A stretch of DNA of 64,000 nt. It comes from Butyrivibrio sp. (GTDB taxonomy: Bacteria > Bacillota > Clostridia > Lachnospirales > Lachnospiraceae). The first letter of the stretch is position 1. Every line of letters begins with the position of its first letter. Below are positions 9,016 through 17,764 of the stretch, in pieces. The translations under genes and the position numbers were made by a program. Location: NCBI RefSeq assembly GCF_017433805.1, contig NZ_JAFRGN010000011.1, positions 62,001 through 126,000 on the forward strand, written 5' to 3'. The notes under the pieces are model-generated. The model was not told the origin of the DNA. It did not search any database and saw only the letters and a program-made list of their open reading frames with translations.

Positions 9016-11223
9016 TCAATTCCCAGCGGGTGTTTCTTCAGGTAACTGTTCATTTCCTGCTTCGTCAAGTAACTGTTCATTTTCTGTTTCTTCAACATTA
9101 TTCTCGACTTCTTCGTGCACATGTTTTCCAGGTACATCCCCCTTTAAACCTATATATTCTTCTGTGTACCCCAAAAAATAATTAAGTCGTTTGTTGAAAT
9201 AACCGACTATTCTTTTAGCTTCAACGTTAAAATAGTCATCATCAGATGCCAAAAATCTCTTTCGAGTCGCTCTTACTCCATAATATATTTTTTCACTAAC
9301 ATCATTCATAACCGCTTCAGCGTTCTGCTGATTCAGGTTACTTTCTATCAACCTGTCCATAGTACTCAGATAGTCTTCACAAAATGAATCATTTTTCAAA
9401 AGTGAATTAAAGAATTCATTATCTTTTATACCAAAAGTAAGATATGTATTAATAATTTCGTCAGAATACTTTCCCTTTGTATATGGGTCCAAAAAGCTAT
9501 TAGAGTTGCCTAATGTACTTGTAACGTCATTAATAGCCCATCTCCATCTTCCGTCACTATATCCAGAACCATTACTGCTGGCAGTTTTCCAAATGCACGC
9601 ATAATTGTCCCTTCCCATAGCAGTGTTTCCAATAAATATATTGGCACTCATAAACTCGATATAATTATCGATATCCATCATTTTCTTGAGGGCCTGATAA
9701 TTCTCATTTACTGAGAAATCCGTGCTTATTACATAATTATAAAAATCAATATATTCCTGTGGTGCCTTATATGGTGTTGTGACAGCAATTACATCTTCTG
9801 TTAATCCTAGCTTTTCTTTAAAGAAGTTAGCATCATAATTAGATTCAAGTGTATATAATCCCCAATACTCACCATTTATAAACACGATGCAAGGTTTATA
9901 ATACTTGTTTACAATTGATGTTCCTTCCAAAAGTCCATCAACAAAATAATTACGTATTTTTGTCTCATTATCCCATCCGCCAGATAACAGCTTAAGAGTA
10001 TTAGATGATTTATTTAAATATGTATTCAAAGACGTTCCTACCGGGTATTCACCTTTAGCACTGATAATAAATGATTTCTGCGCCTCTCCACGTCTTTCAT
10101 CATTATAAATTCCTAAAGAAACATTTGAAGAATATGTAACATCCTTGGTGCTCTCATAATATTCCAGTTGAGCAGTTGTCTTTTTTCCATTTAGATAATT
10201 TCCCAAAGAACCATTTTTTTGAACCCAACCTTCATAATAGCTCTTACCCGGAACATATATTCCATGATCAAATCCGAACATTTCTTCCGGATCAACTTCT
10301 ATGGAAATAATAGAAAAGCCTTCATAATTATTATCTGAATTATACCCAATAAAATATGGAACTGTCTTTTTATATACAATATTGCCTTCTGTATCAACAG
10401 CTATAGCTTTAACAACCACACCCATATCTATTGTTTTGGGAGATGACCCTGAATCTACATATCTATATCCATTTCCGTCACTTACAGCATATACATAATC
10501 AGATCCACTTGGCCTTGATATAGTTATCTGTGATGTATACTCAGTGGATTCCACTGTTGGCTCACGACCATCTACAGTGTAATAAATCTTACAGTTCTCT
10601 GGCGCAAACATTTCAAGCATAAAGCTATCACTGTAAAAACCTGCAGGAACAGAAAAAGTCAAATCTTCCCTTTCAGCAAAAGAACATCCATTATTGCTTT
10701 TTCCAATAGTGGATGTAATATAGCCAGCTTCAAAGCTGGCATCAGTAAGACAGCCATAACTTGAGCCACTAACGACAGTATCAAAGCTAACAGCTCTTAC
10801 CAGATCATTTTGACTGTTAGATATGGTAACCACATTACTATCTCTGTTAAAATCTAAATTTGTTTCAATAGTATATAACTCTCCCTCATCCAGCATTGAA
10901 CCATTTGGAATTACTATTTCTTCGCCATTAGCTTTTACTATATATCCGCTTAAATCAACACTTTCTTTGGATGCATTATAAAGCTCTATAACACCTTCAC
11001 TGCTTATTTCATTTATTACTAGTCCCGCAGCCATTTCCTGAAAAACATCTTTTTTTTCTGTATTCTCAGTATCAATCCCACTCTCAACAAGCTCTTCCTG
11101 ACTAGTTTTTTCCTGCTTTCTCGTAACCTTAATAGTCACAGCAAGAACCACTATGGCAAGTATAGCTATTATTGCCACAATAAAATCTCTTTTTTTGAAT
11201 TCATCAAAAATATTCTTTTTCAT
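9016..11223 (-). CDS. Membrane-anchored CotH kinase family protein with lamin-tail and chitobiase-type domains
   Basis: 735 residues. Membrane anchor at about 14-31; lamin-tail-like beta domain at about 66-165 (LVINEISSEGVIELYN, VDLSGYIV); chitobiase C-terminal-like domain at about 190-275 (CKIYYTVDGREPTVES); then the CotH kinase domain to about residue 690 (PCIVFINGEYWGLYTLESN; RWRWAINDVTSTLG; FLDPYTKGKYS). The C-terminus is acidic and contains two copies of NEQL.. encoded by an 18-base direct repeat with 27-base period (9042-9059 and 9069-9086). CotH proteins are atypical protein kinases first known from spore coats; here the setting is an EPS operon, so a surface or polymer-linked role is more likely. 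Its start overlaps the vanZ-like stop (ATGA). Confidence 0.88.
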   Translation of the reverse strand: MKKNIFDEFKKRDFIVAIIAILAIVVLAVTIKVTRKQEKTSQEELVESGIDTENTEKKDVFQEMAAGLVINEISSEGVIELYNASKESVDLSGYIVKANGEEIVIPNGSMLDEGELYTIETNLDFNRDSNVVTISNSQNDLVRAVSFDTVVSGSSYGCLTDASFEAGYITSTIGKSNNGCSFAEREDLTFSVPAGFYSDSFMLEMFAPENCKIYYTVDGREPTVESTEYTSQITISRPSGSDYVYAVSDGNGYRYVDSGSSPKTIDMGVVVKAIAVDTEGNIVYKKTVPYFIGYNSDNNYEGFSIISIEVDPEEMFGFDHGIYVPGKSYYEGWVQKNGSLGNYLNGKKTTAQLEYYESTKDVTYSSNVSLGIYNDERRGEAQKSFIISAKGEYPVGTSLNTYLNKSSNTLKLLSGGWDNETKIRNYFVDGLLEGTSIVNKYYKPCIVFINGEYWGLYTLESNYDANFFKEKLGLTEDVIAVTTPYKAPQEYIDFYNYVISTDFSVNENYQALKKMMDIDNYIEFMSANIFIGNTAMGRDNYACIWKTASSNGSGYSDGRWRWAINDVTSTLGNSNSFLDPYTKGKYSDEIINTYLTFGIKDNEFFNSLLKNDSFCEDYLSTMDRLIESNLNQQNAEAVMNDVSEKIYYGVRATRKRFLASDDDYFNVEAKRIVGYFNKRLNYFLGYTEEYIGLKGDVPGKHVHEEVENNVEETENEQLLDEAGNEQLPEETPAGN

Positions 11224-11813
11224 TTTCTCCCCTTTCTGTTACTTCTGCTAGAAGATACAGAACAAATAAAGATATAAATCAGGCATCCAATAAAGCCACC
11301 GCTTACATTTGTCAGAAGATCTGTCACTTCCGATGCCCCTGTTCTAGTTAAAAACTGTATTGTCTCTATAGATAAGCTTGTCAAAAAACTATAAACAATC
11401 GTCATTACAATTCTTCGAACATTACCATTCATTGCCCATGCAAGCAAAAAGCCCCATGGAATAAAAAACACTACATTCAAAAAACTGTATACTACCTGTT
11501 TAGCGTCTATACTTCCATCCCATCGTCTTAATCCCAAATAGATTCGTGTATTTATTCCAACTCGTTCTGTACCAATCCTTCTGTAAAAAGCGATTTGGAA
11601 AATAAAACAAGCATAAACAGCCATAAGCACAAATGCCTGTTTTTTATTATCAGATATCTTCCCCCCCAATAATCTTTCATACATTTGAATCAATATGAAG
11701 ATTGCAGCAACAGCTATAATACTCATCTTAACGAATAGCGCAATGGATATTCCATCCATCTGTTGCCTGACTATGTACATAAAGTAATCAAAATCTATAC
11801 TAAGCTCTCTCAT
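11220..11813 (-). CDS. VanZ-like family membrane protein
   Basis: 197 residues, about five hydrophobic segments, with the VanZ core NVVFFIPWGFLLAW, then SIETIQFLTRTGASEVTDLLTNVSGGFIGCLI, where the ExxQ and DxxxN residues are the family signature. VanZ itself gives low-level teicoplanin resistance, but most relatives are of unknown role and sit in cell-surface gene clusters. It is coupled by overlaps with the polymerase-like gene upstream (14 bases) and the CotH gene downstream (4 bases). Confidence 0.87.
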   Translation of the reverse strand: MRELSIDFDYFMYIVRQQMDGISIALFVKMSIIAVAAIFILIQMYERLLGGKISDNKKQAFVLMAVYACFIFQIAFYRRIGTERVGINTRIYLGLRRWDGSIDAKQVVYSFLNVVFFIPWGFLLAWAMNGNVRRIVMTIVYSFLTSLSIETIQFLTRTGASEVTDLLTNVSGGFIGCLIYIFICSVSSSRSNRKGRK

Positions 11814-13164
11814 ATACTTTTTGTCTTAAATACATACTCTTTTTACGTTTATCATGAATAGTAAATTTTTCAATATCATAGCATACAAATAAGGCATACA
11901 TCAGGTATAAGAACTTCAATGTTCCTAATGAATCTACATAATACAATCCCCATGCATAACCTATTGAAAGAATAAGAAACGCCTTTGAAAATCCGTCTTT
12001 TTCTTTAATAACCCTGACAAGCATCATGATCATAGGAACAATCATGAAAAAAATATATGAAAACATACCAGGATAAGCATACATAACATATTCTACAATG
12101 TAGTAATTATCCAAAGATCCAATAACTATACCCTTGTCAGTCTTAATAGTAAGTCCTTGAGCTCTGCCCCTTCCAACCAAAGGATTAAGCCATTTAACTT
12201 TAAATACATACCACAAAGCATCTCTATATTCCGAACTCTGCTGAGTAATAGCCGTCGCACCAAATTGCACTGCATATTCCGTCCCAAATAACTCATCGAT
12301 AATATTTGCTATCTGAAGAAGGAAGTAATTACCTACACTTGTCCCAGAAAACGCTGCTAGGAATACGCCAAATCCCATCAGGAACACTACTCCTATCAGG
12401 ATTGTTTTCTTCATCTCATACTTACTCGAAAGAATAAATAGCAAGCCTACTTCCAAGAAGAAAACAGCCAAAGAAGATCTTGATCCTGAAAAAACAATAT
12501 TTGTAAACAATAATATTAAAAGTACTGGTCTACGAAACAAATATATTTTATTGGTTTTTAGATCCAAAGCAGATAGTGGAATACCTATATCAAGAATCAT
12601 TCCATATGCTATCGAATGAGGAGCTGGTCCCATAATCCTGTACTGTCCAGATCTTACAAAGCTTCCCCCTACCAGTGCTCCATCTAATGTTCTTAAAAGT
12701 TTAAAAAGTGATTCCCCTCTTGCATACTCTATTAACCCCTGAATTGCCATAATATAATAGCACACCAGAATTATTGAAATTGTTTTCTCTATTCCAATCG
12801 ACTCTCTAATGGCATATATGGTAATAAAAAATATCACTATTTCTATAAATGGGTTCAAAAAAGTCTTTAAATCTGTCCTAAACACCATTGTATAAAAAGT
12901 CACAAATATGTATGGGACAAGTATCCAAAATGCATAGTTATATATAGTTGTATTAACAAAACCATATAATCTGTCCTTATTAGCCACGATCATAACTACC
13001 ATGATAATCAGCATGATCCTGATCATAGTAAGATCAAAACCAGGCACAGGTATTCCAAAGTACGGTGGCATAATAATTGTTACAAAAACAAGCACTGCTG
13101 TAAAAACAGAAAACACTTGCTGTTCTTTATTGATCAAATATTTACTATTAGTTACGTTTTCCAT
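11800..13164 (-). CDS. O-antigen ligase/Wzy-like polysaccharide polymerase
   Basis: 454 residues, about 11-12 membrane segments, with a long extracytoplasmic loop near residues 290-360 that contains NPLVGRGRAQGL, resembling the Wzy_C/O-antigen ligase loop (GxGxG). In a Wzx/Wzy-type locus such a protein polymerises repeat units on the outer face of the membrane. The flippase, the chain-length regulator and this gene complete the export set, which supports polymerase over ligase. Placement in the operon is tight: 8 bases after the GT2 stop. Confidence 0.82.
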   Translation of the reverse strand: MENVTNSKYLINKEQQVFSVFTAVLVFVTIIMPPYFGIPVPGFDLTMIRIMLIIMVVMIVANKDRLYGFVNTTIYNYAFWILVPYIFVTFYTMVFRTDLKTFLNPFIEIVIFFITIYAIRESIGIEKTISIILVCYYIMAIQGLIEYARGESLFKLLRTLDGALVGGSFVRSGQYRIMGPAPHSIAYGMILDIGIPLSALDLKTNKIYLFRRPVLLILLFTNIVFSGSRSSLAVFFLEVGLLFILSSKYEMKKTILIGVVFLMGFGVFLAAFSGTSVGNYFLLQIANIIDELFGTEYAVQFGATAITQQSSEYRDALWYVFKVKWLNPLVGRGRAQGLTIKTDKGIVIGSLDNYYIVEYVMYAYPGMFSYIFFMIVPMIMMLVRVIKEKDGFSKAFLILSIGYAWGLYYVDSLGTLKFLYLMYALFVCYDIEKFTIHDKRKKSMYLRQKVYERA

Positions 13165-13172
13165 AAATACCT

Positions 13173-14099
13173 TTATTGTTTGATTGCCATATATAGCTCA
13201 ACTGGTAAAGCCCTTTTTTTGTGAAAGCAATCCATATACTTTAAAACAAGAGGAAATACATTAAAATATTTCCTGTTTTGCATCAGTCCTATCCTAAGTC
13301 TTGTCGCCTCTATATTCTTTTCAAGAAGTTCTTTTTGTTTTTTATCCTCACCGATATCTAGCGAATACTTAAGTGTAGCTTCATGGCTCTTTACAAGATT
13401 CTCCAAAAACTGAATTCTTTTCTTTACATCACGCATCTTATGTAAAGAAACATTTCCAGCATGAACTCTTCTCTTTAGGGACTTGTAATGATAAAAATAT
13501 AAGCCTCCTTTGACCAACGCAAGTTTCCATACAAATTCATCATGTGCCCAGCCATCAAACCAATACTCTTCTATCGAATCCCAAAAAGACTTTCTAACGC
13601 ACATCGTGCATCCCTGGCACCCTATGAAAATATTTCCAGCATTAAAAGCCAGAGGCTCAATAGAATCATCATTTTTAAAGGTAGCTAATTCCCAGGCAGG
13701 AACTTCAAGTGCCCCTTCTCCAACTGTAAAGGGTTCAAATTCAGAACCCAAAACCAGGATTTGGTCATTATTATCCATCTGCTGTATTATTCTATCCACT
13801 CTATCAGGCATCCATATATCATCCTGATCGCAGAAAAGAATATATTCACCATGTGCTCTACGTGCGCCATGATAAAAATTAGCCCCGTATCCACGGTTTA
13901 CTTCATTAACGAATACATTCCAGCCTTCCAAATTATAATTACGAATATAATTATTTATTGTAGATACTGTGTCATCTGATGACCTGTCATCACAGATGAT
14001 CACCTCATCTACCTGTCTGGTCTGCACCCTTATGGATTCCAGCTGTTCAATTATTGTATCTGCACCATTATACGTGCATACTACTACAGAAGTTTTCAT
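13173..14099 (-). CDS. Family 2 glycosyltransferase (rhamnosyltransferase-like)
   Basis: 308 residues, GT-A fold: SVVVCTYNGADTIIEQLESIRVQT at the N-terminus opens the domain; VIICDDRSSDDT and the DQDDIWMPDRV motif follow, the last matching the WbbL/RfbF group where FCDQDD carries the metal-binding aspartates. A catalytic-loop DEFVW lies near residue 190. It adds one sugar of the EPS unit, possibly rhamnose. Its start shares a base with the stop of the upstream chain-length/kinase gene. Confidence 0.9.
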   Translation of the reverse strand: MKTSVVVCTYNGADTIIEQLESIRVQTRQVDEVIICDDRSSDDTVSTINNYIRNYNLEGWNVFVNEVNRGYGANFYHGARRAHGEYILFCDQDDIWMPDRVDRIIQQMDNNDQILVLGSEFEPFTVGEGALEVPAWELATFKNDDSIEPLAFNAGNIFIGCQGCTMCVRKSFWDSIEEYWFDGWAHDEFVWKLALVKGGLYFYHYKSLKRRVHAGNVSLHKMRDVKKRIQFLENLVKSHEATLKYSLDIGEDKKQKELLEKNIEATRLRIGLMQNRKYFNVFPLVLKYMDCFHKKRALPVELYMAIKQ

Positions 14100-15484
14100 T
14101 ACGCTTGTTTATTCTCTTTGTAATTTCTAAAATTGTAGTCCTTAGATTTAATTGAAATTCCGTTGTAAATAATGCCATAAATATCTGCATTATGTTCTTC
14201 AAGCTTACGTACTATCATCTTTGTTCTAACAAATTTTGTCATACCTTCTCTGATAACAATGACATAACGAGCAGCCAATTGAGTCATAGAAAGAGCTTCT
14301 GAATAGATTCCCAATGTAGACATATCAACGACTAATACATCATATTTTTCTTTCATTTCGAGAATAAAATCATACCATCTCTGAGTAGATAATAATTCTG
14401 ATCTATCCTTAATATTTTCACTTGCATACATAATGTCAAAGTTATCATCGCTTCTGACAAATGTAGGTTTAGCATTCTTATCTGACAGATAATCTGCTAA
14501 TCCCTTCTTCTCTTTATTTGGGAAGATTGTTCTCAACTTACTATTTCTCATATCTGCATCGATCAAAAGAACCTTTTTGCCTACCATAGACAGAGACTTT
14601 GCCATGTTATATGCATTTATTGATTTACCTTCAAGATTGTCAGCACTGGTAACAACATATACCGGACATTTTTCGCTGCTTCTACTCCATAAAAGGTTAG
14701 ATCGAATATCGTTGTAAGCCTCCTTAACAATAAAAGAACTATCTTCTTTCAGCACTATCCCTTCATAGTCACTCTCATTTTTACCCTTTGCAATAAAAGG
14801 AACTGTGCCCAAAATAGGGATATTGAATATATCATTTACTTCATAGACTCTTTTAATAGTAGTATCAAAAATAGCCATTAAAAGGAAAACTATAAAAGAT
14901 AGTATAAATCCAATAGCAAATCCCACTATTATTATCTGTGTCATCCCCAATGAAGAATCTGGCTCAGTAGGCAGAACAGCCGCATCAAGGACTCTGAATC
15001 CACCAGCTTTTACGACTGCAGGGATCAGTGTTGGTGCCAGTTCGCTTATAACATTAATAACAGCAAACGCATTAGCTGGATTAGCATCATAAACATATAC
15101 ATTAAAAATAGCAGTGTCATTTACAGCTCTGGTACCGATACTCCTCTGCAATCTTTCTACTGTATACCCTTCAAGCCCTAACTCATCAACAACAGCTGAC
15201 AAGAATGTTGAACTCTTTAATACCTGTACGTATGAGGTAATCAGCCTGTTTGCCTGTGAAATCTCAGTTGTTGTCTGATTTACTCCCATATCATTGATAT
15301 TATTAGGGTTTGAATAAACATAGAAAGAAACGCCAGCTCGATAAGTAGTATAAGAAAATCTATTTCCAAAAGCCGCACATAATAATGCTGCCAAAACACC
15401 TGCGATAATCATATACTGTAGTTTTTTTCTTAGTGCTGTGAATATTTTTTCCACATGAAAATTTTCCAAAATAGTGTTTAACAT
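14099..15484 (-). CDS. Fused chain-length determinant and BY-kinase-like ATPase (Wzc-like)
   Basis: 461 residues. Wzz-type N-terminal half: membrane helices at about 26-42 and 188-210 flank an extracytoplasmic domain. The C-terminal half is a CpsD/CapB-like ATPase: Walker A region TSADNLEGKSINAYN, A' motif VLLIDADMRNSKL, and Walker B-like VLVVDMSTLG. The usual PGxGKS and IDTPP are degenerate, and the tail (DYNFRNYKENKQA) has just two tyrosines rather than a cluster. Firmicutes usually encode the two halves separately; fusion is the proteobacterial arrangement. The protein probably controls EPS chain length; kinase activity is uncertain. Confidence 0.87.
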   Translation of the reverse strand: MLNTILENFHVEKIFTALRKKLQYMIIAGVLAALLCAAFGNRFSYTTYRAGVSFYVYSNPNNINDMGVNQTTTEISQANRLITSYVQVLKSSTFLSAVVDELGLEGYTVERLQRSIGTRAVNDTAIFNVYVYDANPANAFAVINVISELAPTLIPAVVKAGGFRVLDAAVLPTEPDSSLGMTQIIIVGFAIGFILSFIVFLLMAIFDTTIKRVYEVNDIFNIPILGTVPFIAKGKNESDYEGIVLKEDSSFIVKEAYNDIRSNLLWSRSSEKCPVYVVTSADNLEGKSINAYNMAKSLSMVGKKVLLIDADMRNSKLRTIFPNKEKKGLADYLSDKNAKPTFVRSDDNFDIMYASENIKDRSELLSTQRWYDFILEMKEKYDVLVVDMSTLGIYSEALSMTQLAARYVIVIREGMTKFVRTKMIVRKLEEHNADIYGIIYNGISIKSKDYNFRNYKENKQA

Positions 15485-15496
15485 AACAAAACTCCT

Positions 15497-16570
15497 TTAT
15501 ACCTTCATCTTTCTTTTGATTAGATTGTTTATATTTATTCTCAAATAGTATGCTAATGAACACATACAAACAGAGCATACAACATATAATAAATTAACTG
15601 GCAGACAAGTCCCCCTAAGGACTGGCCCCTCCTGCATTCTTTCCAGACTTTGACCTGTAAATACAATAATAAAATACTCTACACTTTTAAATCCGATAAA
15701 ATGGAGAGCCATTATGTCAAGCGAAGCTTTTCCTAGAAAAGATAGTATCCCGCTTTTTTCAACAATAGCAATCTTAGATATTGCAAATACTCCAAGAATT
15801 CCCAATAAATTTCCAGGCAAATCCATACATCCGCTATATTTTCCTATTCCTCCTTTGAAGAAATATGTAGTGGCCAATATAGCTCCAGTGCCTAAGACAA
15901 TAGTTAATACTTTATATCTATCTATAAACTCATCTATTTTATATTCTCTTACAATCACTCCCATAAAGAAAAAAGAAGTGTTAACAAATATTTTACGCAA
16001 ATTATATACATTGGGGAGTATCTTGGCCTTTCCCACAAAATACATTGCCATAACTATAATAAATAAAACTATATACCTTAGTCTCTTATCATGTATTAAT
16101 TTGAAAGTGGCAAATTCTATTACGATAAATAGACATGACATAATAAGGAGTGCTCTCAAAAACCAAATTGGTCCACCAAGATCGGTCTCCATATGCATTA
16201 TAAACATGAGAAAAAAATGGCTGATATAATCCTTGATATCATACATTGCTTCCTGCGAAAAATGGATTAAAGAAAACAAATTATGAAACAACCAAAAAAA
16301 CAAGCTAAAACCAACGAACGGAATGTAATATGATTTAAACTTTTTGATAATACCCTTCACCGGATTTAAAGCATACTTATGATTATATAAATAACCATTT
16401 ATGAAAAAGAAAGACGGAACAGCTAAATAAGCAATAAAATTGATTATTCCAGCATAATTAGAATCAGCATTAGTGTCTGCATTCATGAGAGAATGCATCA
16501 CAACAACCATAAGAATTGCTATCCCCTTCATAGCATCTATATATTTCATTCTTGATACATTATTTCCCAT
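15497..16570 (-). CDS. Acyltransferase family 3 membrane protein
   Basis: 357 residues, about 10 membrane helices. The N-terminus KYIDAMKGIAILMVVVMHSL carries the conserved His of acyltransferase 3 proteins, and the short loop FFINGYLYNHK follows. Members acetylate or succinylate sugars of surface glycans using cytosolic acyl-CoA. First gene of the EPS operon. I chose the ATG at 16570; a TTG six codons upstream is possible. Upstream on this strand is an extended -10-like TGCTAAAAT near 16660 and a TATAGT near 16615, neither with a convincing -35. Confidence 0.88.
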   Translation of the reverse strand: MGNNVSRMKYIDAMKGIAILMVVVMHSLMNADTNADSNYAGIINFIAYLAVPSFFFINGYLYNHKYALNPVKGIIKKFKSYYIPFVGFSLFFWLFHNLFSLIHFSQEAMYDIKDYISHFFLMFIMHMETDLGGPIWFLRALLIMSCLFIVIEFATFKLIHDKRLRYIVLFIIVMAMYFVGKAKILPNVYNLRKIFVNTSFFFMGVIVREYKIDEFIDRYKVLTIVLGTGAILATTYFFKGGIGKYSGCMDLPGNLLGILGVFAISKIAIVEKSGILSFLGKASLDIMALHFIGFKSVEYFIIVFTGQSLERMQEGPVLRGTCLPVNLLYVVCSVCMCSLAYYLRININNLIKRKMKV

Positions 16571-16730
16571 TGTCCCCAACTCCAACAAAAAAATACAAAT
16601 ATCAGTTTCATACTATATCATATGCGCGCAAAAAATAAAACCCGCGCAATTCTGACCCCAATCGTATAAACACGATATTTTAGCACATTATCAATCATAT
16701 TTCCCATCATAATCGGAACTCAAATTACTC

Positions 16731-16759
16731 TTTACGAGTTACTTTCCTTTGAATATAAT
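16731..16759 (+). promoter_or_regulatory. Promoter of the ATP-grasp gene
   Basis: TTTACG (16731-16736), a 17-base spacer and TATAAT (16754-16759) sit 33 bases upstream of the start codon, with GGGGG close to the ATG. A good sigma-70 match; it fires away from the EPS operon. Confidence 0.65.
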
Positions 16760-16792
16760 AAAAAACTGAAATATTCAAACGCGGGGGAAAAA

Positions 16793-17707
16793 ATGTCAAG
16801 AAAAGATACTCTTATCAAATTATTAACTGATGCAGACTTTCGTTGGGTTTATCTTGGACGCAAAGGTCTCTTTAATTATATGTCCGACGAAGAATATCTC
16901 AGAAAAAAATACAATCATCAGATTCACAAAGAGCTTGATCTCAATAATCCCAAGACTTTTAACGAAAAAATGCAGTGGCTCAAGCTCCATAACCGAAATC
17001 CTGAATATCCACAAATGGTTGACAAAGCCACAGTCAAAGACTATATAGCTGAAAGAATTGGTTCTGATTATATAATTCCAACACTTGGTATATATGACAG
17101 ATATGAAGACATTGATTTTGATAAGCTACCTGACCAGTTCGTAATCAAATGTACTCATGACAGTGCCAGTACATTTGTCTGTTCTGATAAAAAAACGTTT
17201 GACTTTAAGAAAGCCAAGAAAAAAATTAAACGTTCTTTAAAAACTAACTATGCAATGTTAGGAAGAGAATGGCCTTACTACTCCGTTAAGCCAAGAATAA
17301 TTATCGAAAAATTCATGGTAGACGAAAGCGGAACAGAACTTAAGGACTACAAATTTTTCTGCTTTAATGGAAATGTTAAATGCTTTAGTGTCGATTTCAA
17401 CCGTTTTACTAATCACAGGGCCAATTATTATACTCCAGATTTTGAACTAATGACGCTTGGCAAAAAGCTTTGCCCACCAGATCCTAATCAAAAAATCGAA
17501 AAGCCTCAGCATTTGGATGAAATGATTCGTATAGCGGAACAGCTTTCGGCAAATATACCATTTCTCAGAGTGGATTTGTATAACATAAATGGTCATATTT
17601 ATTTTGGTGAACTAACTCTATTTCCAGCATCTGGTTTTAGTCCATTTGTTACTGATGAATGGGATAGAACCATGGGCGATTGGTTGGAACTACCATCTAA
17701 ATCATAA
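16793..17707 (+). CDS. TupA-like ATP-grasp protein (polysaccharide-associated)
   Basis: 304 residues of the ATPgrasp_TupA family. Visible features: the N-terminal LNNPKTFNEKMQWLKL segment typical of the family, VIKCTHDSASTFVC with the ATP-grasp lysine, IIIEKFM, ELKDYKFFCFNG, and the metal-binding FLRVDLYNINGHIYFGELTLFPASG. Members are found in surface glycan loci; TupA was described from teichuronopeptide synthesis in Bacillus, suggesting ligation of an amino acid or similar group onto a polymer. Divergently transcribed from the EPS operon, 222 bases away, and closed by its own terminator. Confidence 0.88.
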   Translation: MSRKDTLIKLLTDADFRWVYLGRKGLFNYMSDEEYLRKKYNHQIHKELDLNNPKTFNEKMQWLKLHNRNPEYPQMVDKATVKDYIAERIGSDYIIPTLGIYDRYEDIDFDKLPDQFVIKCTHDSASTFVCSDKKTFDFKKAKKKIKRSLKTNYAMLGREWPYYSVKPRIIIEKFMVDESGTELKDYKFFCFNGNVKCFSVDFNRFTNHRANYYTPDFELMTLGKKLCPPDPNQKIEKPQHLDEMIRIAEQLSANIPFLRVDLYNINGHIYFGELTLFPASGFSPFVTDEWDRTMGDWLELPSKS

Positions 17708-17719
17708 GATACTTTTAAT

Positions 17720-17751
17720 AAAACTCCGTGGACATATATCCACGGAGTTTT
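17720..17751. terminator. Bidirectional terminator
   Basis: Perfect 13-bp stem AAAACTCCGTGGA (17720-17732) and TCCACGGAGTTTT (17739-17751) with a 6-base loop, between the convergent ATP-grasp and protease genes. Confidence 0.92.
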
Positions 17752-17764
17752 ATAATTTGATATT

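Noticed and set aside
9042-9086. Tandem repeat as a mobile or CRISPR-like repeat
   Set aside because: Only two 18-base copies in frame in the CotH coding region; simple duplication of an acidic peptide.
9016-11223. CotH as evidence of sporulation
   Set aside because: No other spore genes are nearby and CotH kinases occur in many non-sporulating bacteria; the EPS operon setting explains it better.
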